A program made the position numbers and the translations under genes. This document shows positions 21,226-32,895 of a stretch of 33,886 nucleotides of DNA, in pieces. Origin of the DNA: Glomus cerebriforme (taxonomy: Eukaryota > Glomeromycota > Glomeromycetes > Glomerales > Glomeraceae); the NCBI GenBank assembly GCA_003550305.1, contig QKYT01000270.1, forward strand, positions 85,492 to 119,377. The letters run 5' to 3'. Positions within the stretch are counted from its first letter, which is position 1. Every line of letters starts with the position of its first letter. The notes below the pieces were generated by a model that was not told the origin of the DNA, did no database searches, and saw only the letters and a list, made by a program, of their open reading frames with translations.

Positions 21226-24200
21226 CGTAAAATTTAATGATGATAGAAATTTCTCAGGCTTATTTGGCTTATTTATACTTTATTGTTTTGATACCCAAAA
21301 AGTTTTATTTTCAAAGTTTCATGCATATCTCATGAGATCAATGAAATCATTTCCATTTATTCCAAAAAGCACGTCATAAAAGGTAACAGTATAAGCAAAT
21401 GAAATTGATCATAATATCGTCAAGATCACGTTTTTGATCTTCTGACCAAATTATGCTGTGATTCTGTGACGCAATTTAGCAAAGCCTATTAAATATCCTG
21501 CTTTAGAACTTGTTTCACGTATTATTATTTATTATGCATCGGTGTGACGTATGTGACTACTGACAAAGTAAATAAATTCAATCTGAGATTCGTAACATTC
21601 GTAACATTGTAACAATAAGTCAAATTGATCAATGAATAATGATAATCTATATCTGATATAGCTCTATAAATGTATTCAAACAGAATAATAACAAATAATA
21701 ACCATATACAACACGTATAATTTACTGCGCGACATGTGAAAATTGAGAAAATCACGTGAAACGCATTAAGCAACTTATTTATTTCTTTGACCTATTTCTT
21801 ATTTTATATTTTTATTTTTACATCTTTTGCTATTTTTTTATAAGTTTATTAATTATTATTTCTTCTATTATTTTTTCAGTAAGGGCATGCTGGAAATTAG
21901 CTGATTTAAAAGAAAAATTTAATATTTATAATCCCAAAAAATTTATAATCTTGAAAAGTTTATAATTCTTTATAGTTAATCTTAATAATCCTATTTATAA
22001 ATACATTATCAACTTATAATAAACTTCATTCCAGTAATTAACTATTTATTATTTTTCTATTACAGGTGAAACTTCTGACAGAATCCCTTAGATATCTATA
22101 TATACTTATAGTTTTGAAAAGGTAATAAAATTACCATTAGTCTACTGGTAAATTAATATAAAAAAAAAAGACTGCTAATACCAAAATTATATGATATAAT
22201 CCTATATATATTGATAGATCTGCTAATGGATTGGATTGGATTGGATATTTTATGTAATTTAATCTGATTTGGATGATCATGGATTAAGTGTATCAAAAAA
22301 AATAAAAACAGTTTTTTTGTAAATATCTTAACACCTAGTAATCATAAAATAGCTTAAAAATTATTAATTTAGTAACCAGTTCTAAAAGAATAGAATATAG
22401 TTTATTAAATTTATTTTGAAACAAATTTAATGATAGTTATTTTATTTTTAATAAAATTAATATTATAAAGATAAAATGGTTTTTTAAAAAATTTAAGTTA
22501 AATCAAAGTATATTTTTGATCAGATACTTGAATTAATCTAATCTGATTTAGAACTTTATATATTAAGTCTAAAAGATTAGATTAATTAATTTAACTAGAT
22601 TAATCTAAATACTAATAATAAAATTTTACTATAGCCATATCTTATAAATATAAATTATAATTTTTGATTATAATATATAATATATATCAATAAAATAATT
22701 TAATATTTAATTAATTAAAATAAATACTAATAATAAATAGGATTAAACTTTATTTATTTAATTTATTTAATTTTAAAGATATATGTTAATTTAATTTAAT
22801 TATAAAAGAGTAAAAGAATTATCAATTGTTTTAAAAATTATAAAATTCTAATTTTACAATTATTTTAGATATTTTTTTAAATTATTTGTAAAGTATTACT
22901 AATTTGCATCCAAATTAAAAATTATGCAAGATAACTATCATTTAAATAATTTTACTTTTATTATTCTATCATGTAATTTCTATTAATTTTTTAATGTGTT
23001 ATAAAAATAATTATATAAATTTATTTTTTTAAAGTATTTAAGATTAGAATAAATCAAAAATTTTGAAATAATAATTTTATTAATTAAATAATAAATAATT
23101 ATTATATATAAACAAATTTGCAATAGCTAGAGCATATACTATTTTATTACATCTCCTATTCTATTCCATAATCTTTCTTATCTTTATTATTTTCTTTATC
23201 TACATCTTTTATTTCACTTAATAATAAAAATTTAATCTTTTTTAATATTACATTTACACTTTTTCTTATTTTATTTAATAACATAAACATTTCTGCTGCA
23301 TCATTATTTACTATTCTTGCCATCATATTCTCTGAATTTTAATATAATTAAATACTAAAAATATTATATAAGAAGTTATACTTCATAACTAAGATTTAAA
23401 CAGTAAAATTGATAATATTTATTTGGTTTCTTCCAAAATATGCTTAAAAACTCTTCATAATATCTCTCCCCAATTCTCATAATTCTTTTTCTATTTTTTT
23501 TCATAAAATTATTCATTAACTAATAAAATAATAGTTAAGATTGATTATTTCATATGCATAGATTTAGTTCATTATAATAAAAAATATAATTCTATTATAA
23601 AATATTTTTTATATAATACCAAATTAATCAGCATATATAAGGTTTTATACTAGGTGAATTTACTTGCAAATCAATTAAAAAATTTTTTTTTGGTTTGTAC
23701 TTTACATTAATAAAAATACTCATTGCATTTTTTTTAATTATTTTTTTTAAAAAAAAAACATGGTTTAACACTTTAACTTCTTTTTTTTTCTGTAGTTTCT
23801 TACTTATATATATAATTTTGAATGTGGACAACTAAAGAAAACTTGGATTTGATTTTTATTACTTTTATTTTTATTTTCCTATTATTTCTCTTATAAAGAA
23901 TTATTTTAAACAAATTTTAATTAGGGTGGCTTAGCAATAACATGTGATCTGTACCAATGAATCAAATCTGTCAATATGTATAATTAAGAGATAATAAATT
24001 ATGAAGAGTTAAATGAATATTTTATTTACATTGAAGTTTTATACTAGGCTTTAAATTTTTTTACTAATAGTATGTTTTAAATAACTTATATTAAATCTTA
24101 AATTGATTTTATTTGCAAGATTTTTTCAAAAAAAAATTTTTCTTTTAGTTTAAAAGAATGATAGTATATATTTGTCTCTTTTCATTTATTGATTAATATT

Positions 24201-25033
24201 TATAATTAATCTTCTTTTTATATGTTAATAATTTTAAAAAAAATTTTAATAAAGTATATTTGAATTTGAATTTGATAAAAATTCAAAAAAAAACTATATT
24301 TTTAAATAGTTTTAAAAATAAAAAAAAATCATATTTATATTAAATGTATTAAATTAGTCAGTTTATTTTTCAAATTAATCTTTATCAAATTAATCATTTC
24401 AGTTTACTTTTATTAAATAATGTAATAAATTACTATAGTATTCAAATTAGAAAAAAAATCTAACTAAAAATTGAAAAAAAAGCCTAACTAAATTAACCTA
24501 ATCATTCAATTTAAATTCTTATTATAATATAACCTATAAATCTAATTAAAATATACATTGTAACATACCCATAAAAAAAAAAAATAATAAAATAAAAATT
24601 TAATTTTTTCAATCTTGTATTAGTCATACTATTAATCATTTTAAAAACTTTACTATCACATGATTTTATTACTAATACTAATAGTACTAATATTAATAAA
24701 TAAACATTTATAAAAAAAATTTGCTACAAATTTTTAGTTATTTAAATATCTTGAAGCATAATGGCCAATTTGATTATAATTTTTACATTATCTTTTTCTT
24801 TTTTTGTCCTCTACAATTTTTTCTTTATAATTTTTATTTCTAACCCTAATCCTAATATAATAATACAAAATTAATAATTTAAATAAAACAATATATATAA
24901 GCCTATAATAAATTACCAGATTTTTATTATGTGAATTTGTACTCTGTATTATAATTGATAATTTTTTTCCTATCGTATATATAAATAAAGAAGATAGCAA
25001 AATATTTTGCTTTCACTTCTCTTCTAATTTAAA
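21226..25033. other. Upstream region of adenylate kinase and AT desert
   Basis: The first ~550 bp are less AT-biased and probably hold the adenylate kinase promoter; a TGACGT (CRE-like) motif lies at about 21544 and an ATCACGTGA palindrome at about 21751. Beyond about 21800 the sequence is almost pure A/T with short chance frames. A possible weak element with ACTGGT ends (about 22144-22381) was seen but is too weak to call. I see no RNA gene or coding sequence. Confidence 0.6.
22228..22246 (+). repeat. Short (GGATT)n tandem repeat
   Basis: Three full GGATT units plus a partial fourth. Too short to be more than a microsatellite. Confidence 0.8.
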
Positions 25034-25500
25034 ATGCATGAAAATGAACTTTCAAAAATTCAGCGTAAACGTATTATTAATACATATCTTAGTAGTACCA
25101 AGTAAAGAGTTATTTCTATTCAACTTAGTATTCCCATTAATACTATTAATAATACTATAAAAAGGTATAAAGAAACAGGTTCTACAGAACCTGAAAAACA
25201 TTCTGGATGGCTAAAATTACTCAATAAATATAATAGCTTTAAAATGAATTATCCAAACTGACTGATTTTCTTCTTTAGATAATATAACAAACAAGTTAAA
25301 TACTAGTCTTAACATAAGATTGCACTATAACACAGTTAGAAGTTATCTTTATAATAAAGTTTTGGAAGTTATACTGCACAAAAAAAGTCTTGTTTAACTG
25401 CTAAACATTGAACTGATCACTTGAGATGTGCGGAAGAAAATGAAACTGAATAGAAGAATGAAAACAAACTTGACTCAAATTACAATTATCAATTTCATTG
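25034..25500 (+). pseudogene. Tc1/mariner transposase, N-terminal fragment
   Basis: From ATG 25034 the frame reads a helix-turn-helix typical of Tc1 transposases: KIQRKRIINTYL, stop (TAA at 25103-25105, from CAA), then VISIQLSIPINTINNTIKRY and KETGSTEPEKHSG. A frameshift follows, then FSSLDNITNKLNTSLNI and HYNTVRSYLYNK in another frame preceded by TGA (CGA), and a piece reading KKSCLTAKH. The DDE catalytic domain that should follow is missing; instead a LINE fragment begins about 100 bp on. Clearly dead. Confidence 0.75.
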
Positions 25501-25605
25501 CTTTTGATGGCATTCAAAAATTTATAGATTTCAATTATTTTAATTGTAGAATTTTATTTAAATGTATTAATCATTCATTTATTATTTCTATTATTTATTT
25601 ATTAG

Positions 25606-26970
25606 ATGTGATGCATATTTCCCTACATTTAGTTAAAGTCAAAGGGCACACAGACGACACACATAATGAGACAGCAGATCTTTTAGCTAAACAAGGAACC
25701 CACTCCAAAGATTTTATATGAGCTTGCAGGTTCTATAATTTCTATCACATTCAACATTAATTGTTATAGAACAACACACCTGTGGAATAATCTATTTGAT
25801 TATTTATTAAGATACTTCATGAATCTGAGTCCATTTTAAAATGATCTATGGCCTATTACAACTTTAAACTTTATGACAGCATTTACTCTTTTATCTACTG
25901 AGAATCTCTATGGATGTCTTTTTACACGCGCAATAATTTCTTGTACTTCCATGCAATAATTCATAATAGTTTTTTCAGAAGACTTAAGCTTCTCACACTG
26001 GTATTGCCTATCTTGAATATTAGAAAGGAACGTCACCCCAATAAATTTGTTGATAATCATTGCTTATATTACAGAATGCACCAAGAGACATTATTTCATT
26101 TTACCTGGTATTCGTACCTCAAAGTAATATGGAAAGAAGTTAAACTCAAAGCCGTCAACAATCTCATTCGCTTCATTGAAGACTGAAGTTCTTTTAAAGA
26201 TGATGAGCTTTTCACCTTCAAAAAAGTTACTCTTCTCACTTTTCTTCATACATTCTTTGTATCAGAGGTTTATATAAACAGTGATAACAGAGATTGGTTA
26301 ATTTTTTATTCCTTGTGTTCCATTCACGTCACCTTTACATATGCAAAAATTAATGTTATTATCAAATTCAAGCATATTACTTTACAAATTTTAGACAAAC
26401 TGACAACTTTTCTGGTTTACGCCTTTCACAGATTTATCTGGCTACTTCGAAACAAATTGTTTAAAGAATAAGAAACTTCTTTGGTCACTAATCCAACTCC
26501 TCCAGTATCTTTTCACCTGCCGTTTTACAGTAAAGTTAACCACTATATCGCAGATACTCCCATAGACGAATTTGCTTATCCAATCGAGACTCCAGCATCG
26601 CGTGCCCTTTGTACTCAAACTAAATGGAAAAATAGTATACATAGAGTTATAAGGAAGGATTTTTGAGTAGGGGACATTATTGTTAAAAAAATTTCAAAAT
26701 TATCTAAATTAATAGAGGGTATGTATAATAATGCATTATATGAAAGACTAAATTTATATAAAGGCTCTTAGGCATTTAATAGACTAGTTAATTATTTTGA
26801 TAATTTACCAGTACAGGGTCAGGTTGAGTTAAATAATGATTGAAGTCATTCTTGACAATAAGGGTTTCCTCAGAAATCTGCTCTTCGTACGACAAGTTAT
26901 GCTTTTCTTTATAGAGAGTATATTCGTGATTTATCTTTATATAATTATATATTCTTTACAAAATTTCTTT
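25606..26970 (+). pseudogene. Non-LTR retroelement 3' part: RNase H end and C-terminal zinc-knuckle-like region
   Basis: From 25606 a frame reads SLHLVKVKGHTDDTHNETADLLAKQG, the C-terminal part of an RNase H domain (the KGH histidine and the Asp of the NEtADlLAK motif are visible). After a frame-disturbed ~190 bp, a long frame runs from about 25914 through TGA at 26184-26186 and TAA at 26469-26471 to TGA at 26664-26666. It contains DNHCLYYRMHQETLFHFTW, a degraded form of the C-x-x-C...H...C motif after RNase H in LINE-type elements, then a hydrophobic/aromatic tail. Coding-like sequence with more stops goes on to about 26970 (FPQKSALRTTSYAFL). No reverse transcriptase is present. The family is inferred from RNase H plus the zinc-like motif. 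Confidence 0.65.
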
Positions 26971-27002
26971 AATTATAATAAACTTGATTAACTTGTCAAA
27001 AA

Positions 27003-27129
27003 AAAAATTATCAGTTTTATTATTTTTACTTAAATTATAATTATCACTTTTGTTACCATCATTTAAATTATAGTCATTTTCTTCTTGGTTTAAATTATGA
27101 TCATCAGCTTTATTACTTTTATTATTTAC
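27003..27129 (-). pseudogene. Acidic Asn/Asp repeat tract, relic related to the 1.1-2.6 kb exon
   Basis: The minus strand reads KADDHNLNQEENDYNLND and then KSDNYNLSKNNKTDN, the same D-D-[HY]-N-L-[SN] repeat as the acidic exon of the transposon at 1119-1370 and 2276-2626. No ATG and no flanking transposon exons are seen; the element may have been cut by the LINE insertion to its left. It may instead belong to the minus-strand pseudogene at 27318-27866. Confidence 0.55.
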
Positions 27130-27317
27130 TTTTTATCAAGTTTTGCTAACTTTTTAATAAGACTTTAATATAGTTTCATTAAATTATTATTATATTTTGT
27201 AATTTAGCTTATTTGCTAAACTCTCTAGTTTTGCCAAGCAATCTTATTAAAGATAATTTAGTAAATTTACACATATGTCTTAGCTTTTTTATTATTATTA
27301 TTTTGTTGATTATAATG

Positions 27318-27866
27318 TTAAAAGGATTCAGAATCAAAATTAATATTACAATATTCTTGAGTAATTAATTCTGAATTAGTAAATTGGTAATATTTAATGT
27401 CTTAACATTTTCTATCATTTTTATTAACCAATATTCTACCAAAAAAGGATATTCTCAAATGTGTGTAGTATTACCCAAACTATTAGTTAAATACTGAATC
27501 TTTATTATAATAAAAAAATACATATTAATTAAAATCTATCTTTATAAATAAATTAGAAATTAATATATACTTACGTATATCTGAAAATGTATCTGTATAA
27601 TTTTTTCAACCAGTTATATTATATACTGTTACAACTTCTTCTGGAGAAGTATCTGAATATTTTACAGAAAGAATTGTATAAATAACTCTTAAAATTTGTA
27701 ACTTGAAAGTAAAAAAAAGTACATGTTTCTTCAGTTTCTATTTCATCATTATTTTCTTTGTCCTATTTAAATTTTCTTTATTAAACTTTAATAAAAACAA
27801 TTTATTCTATGCTATTTTACTTATCACATTAATAAAAGCTTCTGCAAGATATTCACAATATCTGAA
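27318..27866 (-). pseudogene. Broken gene of an unknown Cys-containing family
   Basis: Minus-strand pieces: FRYCEYLAEAFINVISKIA (from 27866); RVIYTILSVKYSDTSPEE plus VVTVYNITG-stop-KNYTDTFSDI up to a GTAAGT donor (about 27575); and, after an intron, LRISFFGRILVNKNDRK, a Cys, a TAA (from CAA), DIKYYQFTNSELITQEYC, ending TAA at 27320-27318. These match sequences I recall from many Rhizophagus gene models without assigned function, with a CxxIKYC-like motif. Frameshifts and stops show it is dead. It may be part of a mobile element given its copy number in my memory. Confidence 0.45.
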
Positions 27867-28909
27867 AGTTCAATAATAGAAGACATTTTGTTACTAATAA
27901 AAATTAATTTTTAAAAAGAGATGATGTTTTATTTTGTTACAAAAAATGTATTTGCATATTGATCATGATTTGTAATTAAATATTAATTCATATGGATAAA
28001 AAAAGAAATAAAAAATTCAGGGGTTATTAATTATTTTGGTGTATTGTTAAAAAAAAAATGATAATTTAAAAATATTGATTAAATAATACCATCAAGTTGT
28101 TACTTCTTACTAAAAAAAACAAAAAAAATTTGTCAAATTTCAGCTATTTATATAGATTGGCGTTATACAATAAATTGAAAATATACATCTAAAGTGTGAT
28201 CATCAGTTAATCTAACTTGATTTAGCTTATTTGCGTAATTTTTTTTACAAACAAAAACATATTCAAAAATATTTAAATATATAAAGAAATAAAATAAATA
28301 AAATTAAATATATTCGTATCTATCCAATAAATCATTAGATTTAAAAGTTGTTTTTTAAATGTATATCTTACAAATATATCTCTATGGCATTTTTCATTTT
28401 ACCCTTCTATCAAATCATAATTATTAGTAAATTTTTAAACTCACTTTCCACATACATAATTAATCATATAATACATGGTTTTTATATACTCTTACTATTA
28501 GGAGAGTCATCAACCTCTACCCTATCCTTCAACAAGCCAATGATCACCTCCATAACTTTTTTAACACCACGGTGAAGTTCTGCTTTCAAGTAATACAGAA
28601 TTATTATAAATATGGTTAAGGATCGAAAAAATAATAATTTAAATTTATGGGATTATTTTATGTGATATATGATCGATGCCAAGATTGGCAAATTCAAAAA
28701 TTTTTTCAAATTCATTATCAATTTACAATCAGTAATTTTCAATAAAATGATAATTAAAAACTTTATTTTAGAACACTTAAAAAACTTACAAAAATGTAAA
28801 AAAAAAAACCTAAAAAAAATTATACCATAAAGAATTTTACCAAAATGTATGATGCAATTTGGTAGATTGTATAGCTAAACTTGCTTATAAATATTTTTTT
28901 CCAGTTTGA
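27867..28909. other. AT-rich intergenic region
   Basis: About 1 kb with chance open frames rich in Ile/Phe/Tyr. The last ~60 bp before 28910 would be the kelch gene 3' UTR. Nothing else supported. Confidence 0.5.
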
Positions 28910-30623
28910 TTATGATCCAGGAATTTTAATTACATAATTTCGCGCTCGCTTATTTTTATTCCATTTATAAATAAAGAAACTTCCGATTGTTAATAAAGAA
29001 CCACCGATCAAAGATCCTACAATTGCACCAATAAATTTATTATTTGATAATATATGACCAGATTGTTGTGTATTAGGTATATTCGTTGCTGTTGTTATTA
29101 TTGAAGTTACAGTTACAGTTGCCAAATTTGATGAAGTAAGATCAAAATTATTTGTCCATATATATTCATCATTATTACTAATGTCAAGTAATAAAATATG
29201 ACTTTCAGTTAATGGATCATAGCCTTGTCCTATTAAAAATTATTTTATTAAAAACTATAATTAATCTAATTCGATTGAAATGATAATATATATATAAAAA
29301 AAAAAATAATTTACCAAATGATATAACCATATATTTTCCAATTACATTTGCTTGATGATAAACACGGCTACTTGGAATTTGTGAAGTTTCTGAAACTTTT
29401 GGAATGTACCATTCTAAAGTGGATAAATTTAATTCATAAAGTGATTCTTCGCGTGGAACACTTTGAGAACCAGCAAATGTTGTACCACCGAAAATTATTA
29501 CTTTCTGACCATCCAATCCTATTTAAATAAATTTTCATTTATAATTAAATACTGAATTTAAACCTTTTTTTGTTTAAATATACTACATACCAAGAATAGA
29601 AGAAAACCCATCTCTGCTAGAAGGTATTTTTCCTTTAGTTATCTATAATTAATAATAAAAATGTTGAGTTAAAAATTATTATTTCGTACAGCAATAATAA
29701 ATCAACTCACCTGTGTACTCCAGCTATCACTAATTGTATTATATATAAACAACTAAATAATAAGTAAACTATTATAAATCACAGCGCTGATGATTTTATC
29801 ATTATACTTATGCTTTTAAATAAACAGGTTTGAAACAAGTTACCAGATCTAATGGTATTTCTCCCCCAAAGTCGGATTTTCCACCACTTAAGTTGGTATA
29901 ACCACCTAAAATAATGAATATTTGAATAAAAACATGGATATAATATTATTAATTTACAAGGGTTACTAACTTACCAAAATAAATGATGTTATTATTAGAT
30001 ATTAAATAAATGGCACCATAAGTTTCACTTGCATATGATGCACCAACTATACTTCCTTTTCCCCATTTAAGATTTATTGTATCTAAAATAAGCATATCTT
30101 CTACATCTTTAGATGTAAGAGTATCGAAACCATTCAATAAATACACTTTTCCATTATGGTCTATAATTCCCGTCATAGTAGCCTTGTTTCTAGCGATCCC
30201 TCCTATTTTCGGAATACTCCATAAATTAGTTTGCGTATCAAAAGTATAAACCAATACAGTTGCTTTATTATAAGTAATTCCTCCAATTATAAATAACGTA
30301 TTATTATTGGCACCACCTTTCACAGCTGTAGAAGCACTAATTATTGGAACAGGATTAGTGCTTGTTAAATCTACCCAAGATAAATTTTGAGTATTAAATG
30401 CAACAGAAACATCAAGATAAAAGAATTCTTTATTAACAATAAATATTCCTGCTTTGGCATCGTTATCATTTGTTCCACCAGAAATGTATAATTTATTGTT
30501 AATAAGTGTAGCAGTATGGATATATCGTTGCTTTGGATTAAAAGGTGTCATTTGACAATTTACTTCAATTAATAATTGAAATAAAATCCATAATATAATG
30601 CATGTTAATGATTTTTGTAGCAT
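28910..30623 (-). CDS. Kelch-repeat protein with signal peptide and C-terminal membrane anchor, 6 exons, 442 aa
   Basis: Exons on the minus strand: 30623-29975, 29905-29844, 29752-29711, 29642-29591, 29518-29315 and 29229-28910; 1329 nt, in frame throughout, all introns GT-AG (68-91 bp), TAA at 28912-28910. Residues 1-23 form a signal peptide (MLQKSLTCIILWILFQ, ending VNC). Kelch blades follow, each with a hydrophobic strand then Gly-Gly: ISGG (47-50), IIGG (112-115), LLNG (162-165), YFGG (215-218) and IIFGG further on, with Trp/Tyr later in the blades (LSWVDL, NLWSIP, DSWSTQ, LEWYIP). Five to six blades are visible. After a Thr-rich spacer, a Gly-rich membrane helix (about 402-424) is followed by a basic tail (KWNKNKRAR), so a type I orientation with the propeller outside is likely. 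The role (carbohydrate binding, adhesion, signalling) cannot be read from sequence. Confidence 0.9.
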
Positions 30624-30686
30624 TTTTTTTTTAAAAAAAAAAAAAGTTTCAAAGTTGAATTGAAGTCTTCTTATTTGGCTTGTTCC

Positions 30687-30707
30687 AACCCGGGTTTGAA
30701 CCCGGTT
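30687..30707. repeat. Palindromic AACCCGGGTT / GAACCCGG motif
   Basis: AACCCGGGTT is followed at once by TGAACCCGGTT. It lies about 65-85 bp upstream of the kelch ATG and is the only GC-rich patch there. It could be a promoter element or the end of an old repeat; a similar GGTTGGAAC...CGGTTCGAGG patch lies at about 31430-31515. Confidence 0.5.
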
Positions 30708-30720
30708 CTAACCGATTTTT

Positions 30721-32174
30721 GGTTACAATGCATTGAACGCAGTTATTTTTATCATGTATAAACTAAATATTCATTTGAGATATTAAAAAACAAACATATC
30801 GTTATCTGTTATATTATTTTTAAACAGTTATTTTTAATTAAGTTCATAGGATCATCATTTTACATATAAGAAGATTACCAAATTCAAATATTCATTTGAG
30901 TTTTAGTGCCAAATTTGAAATTTCATTTACGTCGTTACATAATTTTTTTCTGATACATAGTTACATCTTTTTTTTCAACTTACAATCAATAATATACAGT
31001 AAAATAAAAATTATGACACTTGAGAAATTCGTGAAACTCTAGATTCTTGAAGAATGTGTGATACAAAATTTTTCATATATAACATCTACAGATATTTTTT
31101 TATAAAACAAATTCTTTGCTCACTAATCATAAGTATTCTCCCAAGCAAAAAAAACTACTGGTGTCAAAGCATAAGGAAATGTGAAAAAATGGCTTTTCCT
31201 GGACTTATTAGGTTTCCTAATAGTTAAGGTTTCTGCTACCATGTGATGGTGGATGTTGTAATTGTAAGGATCGTTGTGCTGCACGTTAAAGAGGTGAAGA
31301 GATAAAGAGGTAAAGAGGTTAGGTGTGAAAAATTGAAAACATTAGTATTTTCTCATATCTTCTTTAAAATATTGAATAATTAAACCAGTCACTTGACTCA
31401 GTCGAAAATAGTTTAAAATCTGAATTAGGGGTTGGAACTGGTTTCGGACATCGGATTTATAACCGAGTTTATTCGGTTCGAGGTTTGTGATTCGATTAAC
31501 CGCCGGTTATATTTTAAATTTTATGAAAAAAAAATATTTTTTTTTTTTTTTCTGATGATATGCAGGCTGTTTAAGGAACCATTTTTTGCGTGGTTATACG
31601 TTTTTTTTTTGTGTAATTTGTCATTTTTCATTTTTTTTTTCTTTGTAAAAAATTAAATAAAAGAGACCGTTATCGCCATTAATTCCCATCTTTTCATCAC
31701 CTTGAAAATGATAAAATTTCATTTTTTTTTTTATTTTATACTTGAAAACAGATGAATAAATTTAATTTTGGAATTTGTTGGAATTTATTATTAAAATATA
31801 TTACTTTTTTAATTAAATGAATTCGAAATTTCCTTTTTATTTTTTTAATAAAAAAGGTATTAGAAGTTTAAGAAACAAAAAGAATTCCGGAAGGTTTCTA
31901 TAATAGATTTTAACCAGTTGGGTTAGTTGAACCTAAAAAAACTGTATCTCCCTTTTTTCATTGTACATAATCAAATGACAATTTTATTTATCGATCATAT
32001 TTGCAATTAAAATAATATCTTTTTTTTGGTAAAAAATATACATTTAAAATTTCCTTTTTTTTTATTTGAATATAATAATCGGATTAAACTGTATTTTATG
32101 ATATGATAATCTATAAATCAAATAATATTTATAATTTCAACCTTACAATTTATGAAAAAAAAGATTTAAAAAAA
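30721..32174. other. Intergenic region with a short tandem repeat
   Basis: No gene seen. At about 31287-31320 the units TAAAGAGG, TGAAGAGA, TAAAGAGG, TAAAGAGG form a short 8-bp tandem repeat. Long T runs occur at 31540-31552, 31607-31638 and 31721-31732. The segment 30960-31080 has vague similarity to 28720-28860 on the other side of the kelch gene. Confidence 0.5.
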
Positions 32175-32436
32175 ATGTCATTCATTGTTCTTTCAGATAC
32201 TGATGAGGATTCCAGAACCATACAGTCCACACCATCCACGCCATCCACAAGCCAAAAGAAACATGTAACTAATGTTGGAGCTACCCGCAGCAATAAAAGC
32301 CACACTGCTTTTTTTTTTTGTATTGATGAGAGTAATTGAGATTGCATATTGTAAAATATGTAAGCGTGATTTTGCTGGAGGGGCTCATCAAAAACCGTAT
32401 CCATATATCCGCAGAGATGGAAACACATCAAATAAC
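32175..32436 (+). pseudogene. hAT transposase, N-terminal BED-finger fragment
   Basis: ATG 32175 opens a Ser/Thr/Pro-rich N-terminus (MSFIVLSDTDEDS, STPSTPSTS). After SNKSHTAFFF the frame breaks at a T-run, and the next frame reads EIAYCKICKRDFAGGAHQ and PYPYIRRDGNTSN, the C-x-x-C half of a BED zinc finger as found at the start of hAT transposases. The two histidines and everything after them are missing: the sequence switches to the BTB pseudogene on the other strand at about 32430-32440. Confidence 0.65.
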
Positions 32437-32895
32437 TGTTCAATAAGCCATTTAAGTTCTTGCAGGTTATATTTTTCACAAGCGTTTAATAAATCAATAA
32501 AGATAATCAGATAAAAGGAAATCTCATCAGTCATCAGTGGTATCTCAATCTCTGATAGAACATCTTCAAGACTTCTACCGTACAACCATTTCAACATAAT
32601 GCGAAATGCTTCAGGTTTTATATCATCTACATCAACATTAACTGGTTTCCAAGGATTAGATTCCATTGTTCCTGCAGTAAACATTCTTTCAAAATATTCA
32701 GCTGAAGCCGCTAATACATAGCAATTACTTGTCCGTGAACGTTAAAGAAAATATCATGAAAATTCTGCATTCCACGTCGCTCATGACTTTGTTGAGAAAT
32801 TTACTTACTGGGGTAGATTGTTCGTTTAAAAATCTGGCCAACGATTCCGCAATTCTATTTCGTTGTGAATATATATCAGGAATTTGCATATCCAT
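32388..32895 (-). pseudogene. BTB/POZ domain protein, frameshifted
   Basis: From ATG 32895: MDMQIPDIYSQRNRIAES, then FLNKVMSDVECRI; a frameshift to HDIFFNVHGQVIAMY; a second frameshift within 60 bp to VLAASAEYFERMFTAG and IKPEAFRIMLKWLYG, then LLNACEKYNLQELKWLIEQL. This is a BTB fold in order (D-V-x-F/C, H-x-x-x-F-x-x-H, A-x-S-x-Y-F-x-x-M-F, AFRIMLKWLY, A-x-x-Y-x-L). BTB proteins commonly act as adaptors for Cullin-3 ubiquitin ligases. The two frameshifts and the truncated C-terminus, which runs into the hAT fragment and stops at 32390-32388, mark a dead gene. Confidence 0.75.

Noticed and set aside
21525..21773. Minus-strand frame of 82 codons upstream of adenylate kinase
   Set aside because: Composition is as expected for AT-rich chance frames, with no ATG context, domain or splice support.
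22144..22381. Possible small element with ACTGGT ends
   Set aside because: The end match is short and gapped and no target duplication is visible; chance is likely in this AT-rich DNA.
24838..24858. Telomere-like CTAACCCTAATCCTAA
   Set aside because: Less than three imperfect units; not a telomeric tract.
28348..28575. Hydrophobic plus-strand frame of 75 codons
   Set aside because: Ile/Phe/Ser-rich translation of AT-rich DNA without a supported start or motif.
30681..30715. tRNA T-arm-like sequence (GGGTTTGAACCC)
   Set aside because: The stem does not pair in the tRNA register, and no anticodon arm or acceptor stem can be built upstream.
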